A DNA stretch of 40,167 nucleotides from JADHUC01 sp964617665 (GTDB taxonomy: Bacteria; Planctomycetota; Planctomycetia; Pirellulales; Pirellulaceae), in NCBI GenBank assembly GCA_964617665.1, contig CAZUAH010000068.1:1-40167 (forward strand), written 5' to 3'. The notes under the pieces were generated by a model. It did not search any database and was not told the DNA's origin. It was given only the letters and a program-made list of their open reading frames with translations. Both the position numbers and the translations under genes were made by a program. How positions within the stretch are numbered: the first letter of the stretch is position 1; every line of letters begins with the position of its first letter. Shown piece after piece: positions 8,766 to 16,987 of this stretch.

Positions 8766-9992
8766 ATGAGAATTGTTTACGCCGACAACAACGCCACGAC
8801 ACGAGTTGCGCCGGAAGTGTACGAGGCGATGATCCCCTTCTTCACCGAAGAGTACTTCAATCCCAGTTCGATGTACGAGCCAGCCCGTAAGACCGCCGAG
8901 GCCATCGCGCGGTCTCGCGAGGGAATTGCGCTACATCTGGGAGCTGGCGACCCGAAACAGATTCTGTTCACTTCCTGCGCCAGCGAGAGCAACAACATGG
9001 CGATTCAAGGAGTGATCAAAGCCAATCCGAATCGACGTCACATCATCACTACCTCGGTCGAGCATCCAGCCGTTCTGGAAGTGTGCAAGGATCTGGAGCG
9101 AGGCGGCTACGATGTCACCTACCTGCCGGTCGACCAAGATGGAAATCTGGACCTCCGCGAGTTCGTCCGAGCCTTGCGGCCCGATACGCTCCTGGTCACG
9201 GTTATGCACGCCAACAACGAAACAGGTGTGATCTTCCCGGTGGTGGACCTGGCTCGCATTACCAAGGAGACCGATCCCAAGATCGTATTTCATACGGACG
9301 CCACTCAGACGATTGGCAAGATACCTGTCGACTTCCGAAGGGACTACCACTACGTGGATCTTCTGTCCTTCTCCGGGCACAAACTCCACGCGCCCAAAGG
9401 AATTGGCGCACTGTACATCAAGCGAGGCACACCGTGCCGGCCACTTCTGATCGGCGGCCATCAAGAAGGAGGCCGCCGCGCGGGCACCGAGAACGTACCC
9501 TACATAGCAGCTTTGGCCAAAGCGATGGATCTGGCCATGGAGAACCTTGACGAAGAGCAAACGAGAGTCCGACAGCTTCGCGATCGTCTGGAATCGTCCT
9601 TGGAGGAACGGATCCCCTATATCCAAATCAACGGCAAGGCCGCACCGCGACTGCCCAACACATGCAATGTCTCGAGTCACTACATCGAAGGCGAATCGAT
9701 GTTGTATCAACTGAGCGAACATGGAATCTGTGCTTCCAGCGGCTCAGCCTGCACTTCCGGATCGCTTGAACCTTCGCATGTTTTGCGCGCCTTGAATGTC
9801 CCGTTCACGGCTGTACACGGTTCGATTCGCTTCAGTCTAAGCCGATACAACACCAATGAAGACGTTGATCACATTATCGAAGTCTTCCCCGAGATCGTAG
9901 CCAGCCTCCGAAGACTGTCGCCATACTGGGACGCCAAGACGAACGCCCCGAGACCGGACGCTCAGGACATGATTCAGGCCCAGAGTTCTTGA
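8766..9992 (+). CDS. nifS: Cysteine desulfurase, NifS/IscS type
   Basis: A PLP enzyme that strips sulfur from cysteine to alanine and passes it to the scaffold encoded just upstream. The 408-residue product starts with the class-V aminotransferase opening YADNNATT. It has His100 in SVEHPAV, the PLP-binding Lys206 in SGHKLHAPKG and the persulfide Cys329 in SSGSACTSG. The short loop around that cysteine places it in the NifS/IscS group. A GAGGAAA site precedes ATG 8766. Its stop lies 16 bp from the stop of the convergent URO-D-family gene. Confidence 0.95.
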   Translation: MRIVYADNNATTRVAPEVYEAMIPFFTEEYFNPSSMYEPARKTAEAIARSREGIALHLGAGDPKQILFTSCASESNNMAIQGVIKANPNRRHIITTSVEHPAVLEVCKDLERGGYDVTYLPVDQDGNLDLREFVRALRPDTLLVTVMHANNETGVIFPVVDLARITKETDPKIVFHTDATQTIGKIPVDFRRDYHYVDLLSFSGHKLHAPKGIGALYIKRGTPCRPLLIGGHQEGGRRAGTENVPYIAALAKAMDLAMENLDEEQTRVRQLRDRLESSLEERIPYIQINGKAAPRLPNTCNVSSHYIEGESMLYQLSEHGICASSGSACTSGSLEPSHVLRALNVPFTAVHGSIRFSLSRYNTNEDVDHIIEVFPEIVASLRRLSPYWDAKTNAPRPDAQDMIQAQSS

Positions 9993-10008
9993 ACGGCGAC
10001 GCCCATCG

Positions 10009-11073
10009 TTAGGGGCCCGAGAACCGAACGTCAATCTCTTCGCACATTGCCTGCAAGTTCTCGATCGGAGTGCCTGGGGAAACGCCGCCGCCGGGCGAAA
10101 TGAGCATCGGCCCGACATCCGCCAATTGATCGAGTTGCCGCGCGGTGGCTTCGCGCACTTGGTCTGGCGTGCCGCGCACCAGCAAGTCCAGCGGCGGCAG
10201 GTTGCCCATCAGCACAATGTCGGGCCCCAGCAGTTCTCGCGCTCGGGCGAGGTCCGTTTCGTGCGAGAAGTTGAAGACGTCCATGCCGATGTTTGCCAGA
10301 CCAGGGAACACCTTTTCGTTCGGCGTATCGTTGTGGAAGAAGCGGACTAGCCCTTCGAACTCGTCAAAGATACGTTTCATCCGAGGCAATCCGAACGTCT
10401 CGGCATCGTCCGGTCCCATCATGCCCACCAGGTCGTCGAGCACGAGCACGCCAACCGGATCGTCCATGCGGTCAAGCTGCGCCTGCAGCCAGCGGATACA
10501 GAGATCGGTGGTCTTGTCGAACAACTGGTGGCACTGGTCCGGTTCGAGTTGTGTGGCCATCAGAACCTCAGTCACACCCACCAGATGTGACGCGACGGCC
10601 AACGGGCCACGACAAGCGGCCATGCGCGGCGCGATGCCCAAATCGGCCAGCGGCGCTTTAATTCGTTCATATTGCCTGAGTATGACCGGCATCAGACCGT
10701 CGGTCTCAGGATTCGGCACCGGCGCTGCGGCCAATGCTCCGAGATCGCCTGGGTAGTGGTTCACGCCGGGTGGCTGGTGGTCGGACCACTGCATCGGAAC
10801 GCCCCAGCCGCTCGGCTCGGCTGTCATGCCCAGTTCGACCCACGAGCCGGGTACAAAGGCAACGCCCGGCAGGTCTTGCAGCACCTGTTCATACACGCGT
10901 AACCAAGTGGACGGATCGTAATAGAAATCGATCGTTCCAACGCCGGCATAGCCCGGCAACCAGGGCGAATCGATGATCAATGCCGCCATCGAGTCATCAC
11001 GACGCCGGTCGCGGATCAAAGACAAGAGCCTATCGAGCGTTTGTGGATATGCAGTCATTGCCCTGAAAATCAT
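10009..11073 (-). CDS. Uroporphyrinogen decarboxylase (URO-D) family protein, not HemE
   Basis: A 354-residue protein with the URO-D/methyltransferase TIM-barrel look: the segment DPSTWLRVYEQVL...FVPGSWVELGMTAEPSGWG, the central LGIAPRMAACRGPLAVASHL and the C-terminal PGGGVSPGTPIENLQAM. It lacks the HemE N-terminal RQAGRYLPEY motif, so haem synthesis is unlikely. The superfamily also contains cobalamin-linked methyltransferases such as MtaA. ATG 11073 gives the longest form; ATG 11058 is an alternative, and neither has a strong ribosome-binding site. It is the last gene of an apparent minus-strand unit behind a Gfo/Idh/MocA oxidoreductase and an Nramp-like transporter, separated from the oxidoreductase by a palindromic repeat element. 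Substrate unknown. Confidence 0.8.
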   Translation of the reverse strand: MIFRAMTAYPQTLDRLLSLIRDRRRDDSMAALIIDSPWLPGYAGVGTIDFYYDPSTWLRVYEQVLQDLPGVAFVPGSWVELGMTAEPSGWGVPMQWSDHQPPGVNHYPGDLGALAAAPVPNPETDGLMPVILRQYERIKAPLADLGIAPRMAACRGPLAVASHLVGVTEVLMATQLEPDQCHQLFDKTTDLCIRWLQAQLDRMDDPVGVLVLDDLVGMMGPDDAETFGLPRMKRIFDEFEGLVRFFHNDTPNEKVFPGLANIGMDVFNFSHETDLARARELLGPDIVLMGNLPPLDLLVRGTPDQVREATARQLDQLADVGPMLISPGGGVSPGTPIENLQAMCEEIDVRFSGP

Positions 11074-11085
11074 CCCTAGGGGAGT

Positions 11086-11156
11086 GTGGCACGGCTTACT
11101 TGTTAGCCGTGCCTTCCGATGTCATGACGGCAATGCTAACGAGTGAGCAGTGCCAC
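11086..11156. repeat. REP/BIME-like paired palindrome
   Basis: A left hairpin has arms GGCACGGCT (11088-11096) and AGCCGTGCC (11105-11113) around an 8-nt loop. The 22-nt segment 11086-11107 is also mirrored, at 19 of 22 positions, by 11135-11156. The whole unit is therefore two related sequences in opposite orientation inside the gap between two co-directional genes, which resembles bacterial interspersed mosaic elements. Confidence 0.55.
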
Positions 11157-11189
11157 GCAACCTTGTCATCACGTTCTACAACAGCCGAC

Positions 11190-12374
11190 TTACTCGTACG
11201 TCTTCACTGGCACTTCAGCGCCTTTGCGGGCGGCTGATACGTACGCCGAGTAGATCGTCGAAATGCTGTCAGCGGCCAAGTTCATGTCGCTCTCGATCGA
11301 ATCGCCGTATGCCGCACAGCGATAGAACGCCTCGATCTCCTGCGGATAGCCAGTGAAGAAGTCCTCGTCCGGACTGGTGCACGCCCAGCCTTGTTTGGTT
11401 TCGATCTTCTCGACCGTGTAGATATCCTTGAAGTTGGCATCCACTGGGTTGTAGGTCTGCATCGCCGTGTTGGGGTTGATGTTGCAGACCGAGCGATGGT
11501 TGTTAGCGCAAATCTCCAACCAGTTGTGAATTCCACCCAGCACGATGTCCGACGCGAATACGGTCGCGATCGTGTCGTCCTCGAAGACGATGTGGATCAT
11601 GCTAAAGTCGTCGATGTCGTAGTAGTCGCAGCGAATATGTCCTTCGTCGCGAAAATCGGAGTTCTTCGTGATTGCGTGAGCTCGGGCGGACACCGCTTTG
11701 GGCCGGATCGGCTTTCCATTGCGTGTTCTGCCTTCGACGCGTTTCAGGTACAAGGCGGCGCTCAGTGGATGGCAACCTTTGCCGATCAGCACGCCGCCGC
11801 CGCAGCGGGCCGAGTACGCGTAGTCGACTGAGTGCGAACCGCTATGGGCTTCTTCCCCATGAATCCACAGAATCTGTGCCCCGGTCTTCTCCAGAATCTC
11901 CCGTTCCTTCTGGATCGCGGGCGAGTAGACCCAATTCTCGGCGTACATCAGCCGACCTTTCGAGTTCTTCTCGGCCCCCAGCATCCGCTCGACGCTGGCC
12001 AGCGCCTGTTCCAGCGCCACCTCCATGTCTGCATTGTCCCAATGGAAATCATCCGAACCATCGCCGAAATAGCCGGTCAGCGGCTTTTCGCAAATGACGT
12101 GTTTGTCGGCCTCCAACGCGGCCACAGACACTGGCTCGTGACCATAAGGCGGCGTGTTTACATGCACCACGTCCACATTCGCGATTAACTCGTCAAGCGA
12201 TTCGAATGCCCGGATTTCGCGTTTCTCGGCGAATGCCCGAGCCATGTCCATATCCTTGGCATACACGCCAATGACATCCGCACTTGCGCCGTAGACCTTC
12301 TGAACTGCTTCATAATGAAACGTGGCGCTAAAGCCGGCGCCGACCAATCCGCTACGTACGGTTTTCTTCTGCAT
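11190..12374 (-). CDS. Gfo/Idh/MocA family NAD(P)-dependent oxidoreductase
   Basis: The family oxidises or reduces sugars, inositols and related polyols. The 394-residue product has an N-terminal Rossmann nucleotide-binding segment (GLVGAGFSATFH, residues 9-20) and the family signature EKP at 96-98 (ICEKPLTG). The C-terminal substrate domain includes a DYAYSARCGGGVLIGKGCHP segment, which takes the place of the usual GGGxLxDxGxH. ATG 12374 is preceded by an AGGGAG site. The gene lies 56 bp after the Nramp-like transporter and 116 bp before the URO-D-family gene, all on the minus strand, suggesting joint uptake and processing of one compound. The substrate cannot be read from the sequence. Confidence 0.88.
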   Translation of the reverse strand: MQKKTVRSGLVGAGFSATFHYEAVQKVYGASADVIGVYAKDMDMARAFAEKREIRAFESLDELIANVDVVHVNTPPYGHEPVSVAALEADKHVICEKPLTGYFGDGSDDFHWDNADMEVALEQALASVERMLGAEKNSKGRLMYAENWVYSPAIQKEREILEKTGAQILWIHGEEAHSGSHSVDYAYSARCGGGVLIGKGCHPLSAALYLKRVEGRTRNGKPIRPKAVSARAHAITKNSDFRDEGHIRCDYYDIDDFSMIHIVFEDDTIATVFASDIVLGGIHNWLEICANNHRSVCNINPNTAMQTYNPVDANFKDIYTVEKIETKQGWACTSPDEDFFTGYPQEIEAFYRCAAYGDSIESDMNLAADSISTIYSAYVSAARKGAEVPVKTYE

Positions 12375-12430
12375 GGTTGTCTCCCTTCCTATCGATCGAA
12401 TGGCTGTGCCGAAGCCCGAGTCCCATTCGT

Positions 12431-14056
12431 CTAATCGTTCGAGGGCTTGGATGACGGTGCCGGTTCGCCCGAAGGTGACTCGACAGCCGGTTTCTCAGGC
12501 CAGATCTTGTCGATCACGTTGCCCTTGATCTTGATCAGCGAACCGATGGTTGCCACGGCCAAGGCCACGACTAGCAGCGTGTTGAATACGACGCGTTTGA
12601 CACCACTGCCGACTGCATCACCGATGTAACTGCGTTTGTTGTTCATGATCAGGAACAGTACGTAAGCGATCGGTAGCATGGTGAAACAAACTGCAGACGC
12701 GGCAACTGGGAACCAGATCGGCAGCGACGCGATTACGCCCAGCAGGCCGATGGCCGGCGTCAGGGCAAACATGCGGAAGCGTGTCTTGGTTTGTTCCAGG
12801 CCCAGCATCTCACAAAACGTGAAACCGCAAACCACCATATGCGTACTGATCGCGCCGCACGTCATCCCGATCAGGCCCAGGTCGAAGATAAGCCGTCCGG
12901 CATTCACGCCAAGCACGCCACTCAGGGCCTTGGCTGCGCCCAATGGCCGGATGGTCGTGTTCACAACATCCGCACCGTCGTAGACTCCGCCGACCTTCAT
13001 CGCGATGATCACCAACGACGTTACCAACACGAACGGCAGGAACATCGTCATGCCTAGATCCCAGCGGGCGAGTTTCTTGTGGTCCTTACCCCAACCCTTC
13101 TTCAACAGCGAGTAGGGATAGAGGAACGTCATGTTGATGCCCACCGCGGCACCCAGCATGCCCAATACCATTGTCACCGTCTCGCCATTCAAGCTGCCCT
13201 CGGACGTCCAGAGGTTAGGGATCCCGTACCAGCCGATGAAGCCTTTGAGGATCTCAGGAGCCTCGGCGAAGACCACATCGATTTTTGCCACGACGACGAT
13301 TCCAAACATGACCACGACCAAGCCGATGCAGCTTCGGAGAAACCACTCGTACAGACGCACGCCCTTCGAATCGCCGCCGTAATTGAACACCGTTGTGATG
13401 TTCGTACAGAGGATCAACAGCCCGATGCCGAAACTGATGGCTAGTCCTGCCGAAGTGTACCCGATTCCCAAGGGCGTCGTGTCCTTTTTGACTTCCGTCA
13501 GGCTAGCTTTCGCATCTGCGATCTTCGCTTCGTCTTCCGTTTCTTTCGCGTCGGCAAGCGACTTGTTCGCGTCGAGGACTTCCTGCGGTACGCTCACAAC
13601 GTTACCCAGAGCCCCCAGATCACGCGCCGCGGCGGCGGCAAGTCCGTACTGCGGAAAATGCCAAATGACGGACGACATGATCGTGCCCAGGGCCCAAAGG
13701 ATGACGAGCCACTTTCCGATTTCGCGCCCAAACGACTTGTATGGACGTTCGCCGGTCGTCAGGACCACGTTACTTAGCGCTCCCAGCATCATCACGCCCA
13801 GGAACATCGCCACGGGTTGGACCCACAGCAGTTTGTAACCAAACGAAGCCCCCGCAATCACTGACGCTGCAGCGCTGCCGGCACCCAGCGTCATAGCACT
13901 TTGAAGCAATCCTGGGCCCGTACGTTTGACGTATCCAATCGTACGCTGCCCGAACGGCTTATTCTCCAGTTCTCGCAGCGCTTGAACCTCCTGATCCACC
14001 TTGTCGCCATCCAGGCCTGCGTTGTCCGGGCGATCGTCTGATTGCTTGTCTGACAT
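12431..14056 (-). CDS. Divergent Nramp-family membrane transporter
   Basis: A 541-residue multispanning membrane protein. The first membrane segment (GPGLLQSAMTLGAGSAAASV) and the following FGYKLLWV resemble Nramp/MntH transporters, but two metal-binding signatures are changed. The TM1 DPGN motif reads GAGS, and the TM6 MPH region reads GINMTFLYPYS. A charged, probably coiled insert (LDANKSLADAKETEDEAKI and onward) sits between membrane segments and the N-terminus is hydrophilic. ATG 14056 is preferred over ATG 14080 because GGGGAG lies 6 nt before it; the upstream ATG has no site. The gene leads a minus-strand group with a Gfo/Idh/MocA oxidoreductase and a URO-D-family protein. With the metal ligands gone, the cargo may not be a divalent metal. 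Confidence 0.8.
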   Translation of the reverse strand: MSDKQSDDRPDNAGLDGDKVDQEVQALRELENKPFGQRTIGYVKRTGPGLLQSAMTLGAGSAAASVIAGASFGYKLLWVQPVAMFLGVMMLGALSNVVLTTGERPYKSFGREIGKWLVILWALGTIMSSVIWHFPQYGLAAAAARDLGALGNVVSVPQEVLDANKSLADAKETEDEAKIADAKASLTEVKKDTTPLGIGYTSAGLAISFGIGLLILCTNITTVFNYGGDSKGVRLYEWFLRSCIGLVVVMFGIVVVAKIDVVFAEAPEILKGFIGWYGIPNLWTSEGSLNGETVTMVLGMLGAAVGINMTFLYPYSLLKKGWGKDHKKLARWDLGMTMFLPFVLVTSLVIIAMKVGGVYDGADVVNTTIRPLGAAKALSGVLGVNAGRLIFDLGLIGMTCGAISTHMVVCGFTFCEMLGLEQTKTRFRMFALTPAIGLLGVIASLPIWFPVAASAVCFTMLPIAYVLFLIMNNKRSYIGDAVGSGVKRVVFNTLLVVALAVATIGSLIKIKGNVIDKIWPEKPAVESPSGEPAPSSKPSND

Positions 14057-14463
14057 GCGTGGCTCCCCATCATCCGCCATTGGCTTGTTTTATGCGATCT
14101 CACAGTTTGGGGTATTTTCCACCGTTGTACAACCACCGCAAACACTTACTGAGCAGTGGTTTCCGATGTTTCCCGCACCAAAAGGTGGAAAGATCCAGAT
14201 CCGGTTTGCCATTGGGGGGCCCTTGATTACCAAGCCACAAAATAGACACAATAGTGCCACGAGAGTGCTTCTGCGGAAACCCGCGGAAGATGGCTCAGAG
14301 ACAATTCGTATGATGCGCGCATGATTAGCGCGTTCTTGTAGGGTGGGCCAAGTCTTCGCGGCCCGCCGGCTGGCTGTCGGATGATCTGGTGCGTCGCAAG
14401 ACGTGACACACCATACTTGATCGCCGCCCAGTCGAGTTAGGTGTGTCAAATTGGAGTGACCGC
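14057..14463. other. Divergent intergenic region between Nramp-like gene and gltA
   Basis: About 400 bp with no convincing gene. It holds a short-loop hairpin at 14268-14289 (CTTCTGCGG/CCGCGGAAG, 4-nt loop, one wobble pair), a GC-rich hairpin starting GGTGGGCC near 14341, and a 9-bp inverted repeat just before gltA (separate entry). Both flanking promoters must lie here but none is clear. Confidence 0.5.
14404..14448. promoter_or_regulatory. 9-bp inverted repeat immediately upstream of gltA RBS
   Basis: TGACACACC (14404-14412) and GGTGTGTCA (14440-14448) are perfect complements 27 nt apart. The second arm ends 4 bp before the GGAG site of citrate synthase. It could be a split operator or a 5'-UTR hairpin affecting initiation. 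Confidence 0.4.
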
Positions 14464-15762
14464 ATGAGCGAACAGACTGACAAACCGACCAAAAACGCTC
14501 GGTTGATCTTGCCGGATCAGGAAGTTGAGCTTCCTGTTGTCGTTGGTACCGAGGACGAACACGCAGTCGACATCAGGAAACTGCGTGGTGACACGGGCTA
14601 TATCACGCTCGATGATGGTTATCGCAACACCGGGTCCGTGGAATCGGCCGTTACTTACATTGATGGCGAAAAAGGGATTCTTCGCTACCGGGGCATCCCG
14701 ATCGAACAGATTGCCGAGAATTCCACCTTTGTCGAAACGGCGATGCTGCTGATTAACGGCGAGTTGCCTTCCAAGGACAGCTTGGCGGGCTTCCGGGCAT
14801 TGCTGACCGAGCATGAGATGATCCATGAAGGAATGCGTCACAGCTTTGCCGGTTTCCCGCCCAGCGGACATCCAATGGCCACGCTGTCTGCCATGATCAA
14901 TACACTTTCGTGCTACAACACGGACGTGATGCGCATGGAAGATGACCTCACCTTCGAAAACGCTGCGGCCCGTCTGATGTCGAAGATCCGTACAGTGGCA
15001 GCTGCCGCTTTCAAAACATCCGTGGGGGAACCGATCATGTACCCCCATCCGGAATTGAGCTACTGCCGCAATTTCCTCCACATGATGTTCTCGATTCCCT
15101 ACAAGGACTACGAGCCGGATCCCGACGACGTCCTTGCGTTGCGATTGTTCTTGATCCTTCACGCCGACCACGAACAGAACTGCTCGACAGCGACTGTTCG
15201 GATGGTCGGTTCATCGGGCGCGAATCTGTTTGCGTCCTGTGCTGCCGGCGTTTGTGCCCTCTGGGGACCGCTACACGGCGGAGCCAACGTGATGGTCGTC
15301 CGGCAGTTGGAGAGAATTCACAAGTTGGGCATGACCGTGGAAGACCTCGTCGAACGGGTGAAGCGAAAAGAAGAACGCTTGTACGGGTTTGGCCACGCTG
15401 TGTACAAGAGCTACGATCCGCGGGCTCACATTTTGCGGGATCACGCGCCGAGAGTATTGTCAAAACTCACCGTGAACGATCCTTTGTTGAACATCGCCCG
15501 AAGCTTGGAGGAGGCAGCTCTGAACGACGATTACTTCGTGAGCCGCAACCTCTACCCCAACGTCGATTTCTACTCAGGCGTGTTGCTGAGAGCGATGGGG
15601 ATTCCCGTGAACATGTACACGGTCATGTTCGCCATTGGACGCATGCCCGGTTGGATCGCGCATTGGAGAGAGGTCCACGACGCTCAAAGCCGAATCTACC
15701 GGCCGCGTCAGGTCTACACCGGCCACGTCAAGCGCGATTACGTCCCGGTCGAACAGCGTTAG
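14464..15762 (+). CDS. gltA: Citrate synthase (type II)
   Basis: Condenses oxaloacetate and acetyl-CoA at the entry of the TCA cycle. The 432-residue product is of typical length for hexameric bacterial type II enzymes. The expected catalytic residues are present: His271 in GPLHGGAN, His311 in GFGHAVYK and Asp368 in NVDFYSG. A conserved HADHEQN segment lies at 233-239, and the N-terminal domain typical of type II forms is present. ATG 14464 is chosen over GTG 14443 because GGAG (14453-14456) lies 7 nt before it. The gene is monocistronic and meets a convergent lipoprotein gene 51 bp downstream. Confidence 0.96.
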   Translation: MSEQTDKPTKNARLILPDQEVELPVVVGTEDEHAVDIRKLRGDTGYITLDDGYRNTGSVESAVTYIDGEKGILRYRGIPIEQIAENSTFVETAMLLINGELPSKDSLAGFRALLTEHEMIHEGMRHSFAGFPPSGHPMATLSAMINTLSCYNTDVMRMEDDLTFENAAARLMSKIRTVAAAAFKTSVGEPIMYPHPELSYCRNFLHMMFSIPYKDYEPDPDDVLALRLFLILHADHEQNCSTATVRMVGSSGANLFASCAAGVCALWGPLHGGANVMVVRQLERIHKLGMTVEDLVERVKRKEERLYGFGHAVYKSYDPRAHILRDHAPRVLSKLTVNDPLLNIARSLEEAALNDDYFVSRNLYPNVDFYSGVLLRAMGIPVNMYTVMFAIGRMPGWIAHWREVHDAQSRIYRPRQVYTGHVKRDYVPVEQR

Positions 15763-15813
15763 TCGCGCGAGCGGATTGGGCGTTTTGATGGCCGGTGCAT
15801 CGATGAATGCCGG

Positions 15814-16683
15814 TCAACGGGCGGTGTCTCGCCCAGAAGCGTCGGAGGTGCGCGGCGTCCAACCCTGGGCAACTCGTCCCGGAGGCCGAATCGTAATCAG
15901 GCGATCAGCCTCAAGGTTTCGGCCGTCTGCGGTGTGGTATCGCACGAACAGGTGCAGGCGATCGCTCTCGGGAGGTTTCCCCGACCATGGAACTCGAAAC
16001 AGAAGCCCACGATCCAACGATTCGTTGCGAAGGACTTCTTCGGCCACTTCTTTGTCAAATTCCCAGCGAGCATACCGAGCGGCATCTCCCTCCTTCGCCG
16101 GATCCAGAAGCACAATCGTTGTCGCCGCTGGTTTTGGGACGAAAACGCCATCCTCGTTCCGCGGTTCGATCATCACAGCAACCCCATCGTCACCGGCTTG
16201 CTGGTCGAAATCCTCGCCGCCAGTTAGACGTGGGTTGATGTAGATGTAGTCGATCCGTTCGTCCATTTCTGCGATCGACGATTCAGATTCCAACCGCCGG
16301 TCTGCGTCCCGTCGGTCGTGCCCTACGTCAGATATTGGAATCCCGCCGTTCGTTGCAGTCTCGGGCGGACGCGGCACAGCGGACCCTTCCGAACCGTCAT
16401 TTATGCCTGGCGGCAGCTCGATTTCCGGCAAGAAATCCGGCTCCTCGAACCTTTCGTCCACATCGGCTTGACGTGGCTCGACTTCGCTATCCTCGCGAGT
16501 CTTTAGTTTCTCGAGTTCTGCCAGAGCTTGTTCGTAGTCGTACTCGAGTTCGTACACACGGTCTTCCAGAGCGCGTTTCTCTGCATTCAGCATCTCGAGA
16601 TACGTATCGACGTACACATCCCGTCGACAACCTGTCGTAACGAGACAAACGAGGACGATGGCACCGATATAGCGAAATTCCAT
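15814..16683 (-). CDS. Predicted lipoprotein of unknown function
   Basis: A 289-residue product. ATG 16683 gives a classic lipoprotein signal: MEFR, a hydrophobic stretch, and lipobox VTTGC with the acylated cysteine at about residue 20. Longer in-frame starts upstream would bury this signal. A heptad-like helix (about 25-65, rich in Glu/Leu/Tyr) could form a coiled coil. An acidic Pro-rich linker follows, then a C-terminal region (about 170-280) beginning IDYIYINPRLTGGEDFD that looks like one or two beta-sandwich repeats. I do not recognise the family. It is anchored in the envelope and stands 304 bp downstream of the clpP gene on the same strand. Confidence 0.75.
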   Translation of the reverse strand: MEFRYIGAIVLVCLVTTGCRRDVYVDTYLEMLNAEKRALEDRVYELEYDYEQALAELEKLKTREDSEVEPRQADVDERFEEPDFLPEIELPPGINDGSEGSAVPRPPETATNGGIPISDVGHDRRDADRRLESESSIAEMDERIDYIYINPRLTGGEDFDQQAGDDGVAVMIEPRNEDGVFVPKPAATTIVLLDPAKEGDAARYARWEFDKEVAEEVLRNESLDRGLLFRVPWSGKPPESDRLHLFVRYHTADGRNLEADRLITIRPPGRVAQGWTPRTSDASGRDTAR

Positions 16684-16987
16684 TTTCGCCACTTGAATAG
16701 CAGACTGGACGGACACAACGATGCGGCGGCAAAGAGTAGGGAGAAACCGCAACCGGCACAAGACGAGCCCGGGCCATTCACGTAGATTCTTCCCGCAAGA
16801 CGCCCAACAAACCGAATACTGACCGTAGAAACTGCACGAAACAGCTTTCTACGGTCGGAACCCACCTCGACAATGAGTTCGCAACTGTAGCGATGCTAGC
16901 AGTGCGGAGCCACGTGAGGCGGCGAATAGGCCGCTCGCCGGAGAACCAGGGGGGAGCGTTACGGCGACCGTATCAGACCACGGCGGC
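16684..16987. other. Intergenic region between clpP and the lipoprotein gene
   Basis: 304 bp without a credible gene. The main feature is the strong hairpin at 16821-16856 (separate entry). The lipoprotein promoter is probably here, but I could not identify clear -10/-35 boxes. Confidence 0.45.
16821..16856 (-). terminator. Strong hairpin downstream of the clpP genes
   Basis: GACCGTAGAAA (16821-16831) pairs perfectly with TTTCTACGGTC (16846-16856); the 14-nt loop can extend the stem through CTG/CAG. It lies about 130 nt past the clpP stop in the direction of transcription. No T-run follows, so Rho-independent termination is uncertain; it may instead protect the transcript end. Confidence 0.4.

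Noticed and set aside
7772..9992. Start of a nitrogen fixation cluster
   Set aside because: Only nifU and nifS-type genes are present; no nifH, D, K, E, N or B in the window.
10145..10756. 203-codon plus-strand open frame opposite the URO-D gene
   Set aside because: Arg/Ser/Pro-rich shadow composition; the minus strand encodes a recognisable family protein.
10009..11073. hemE (haem biosynthesis uroporphyrinogen decarboxylase)
   Set aside because: The HemE N-terminal substrate motif is absent and the neighbours are not tetrapyrrole genes; only the superfamily fold is supported.
14057..14463. Metal-sensing riboswitch ahead of the Nramp-like gene
   Set aside because: No yybP-ykoY-like or NiCo-like conserved blocks were visible in the leader on the minus strand.
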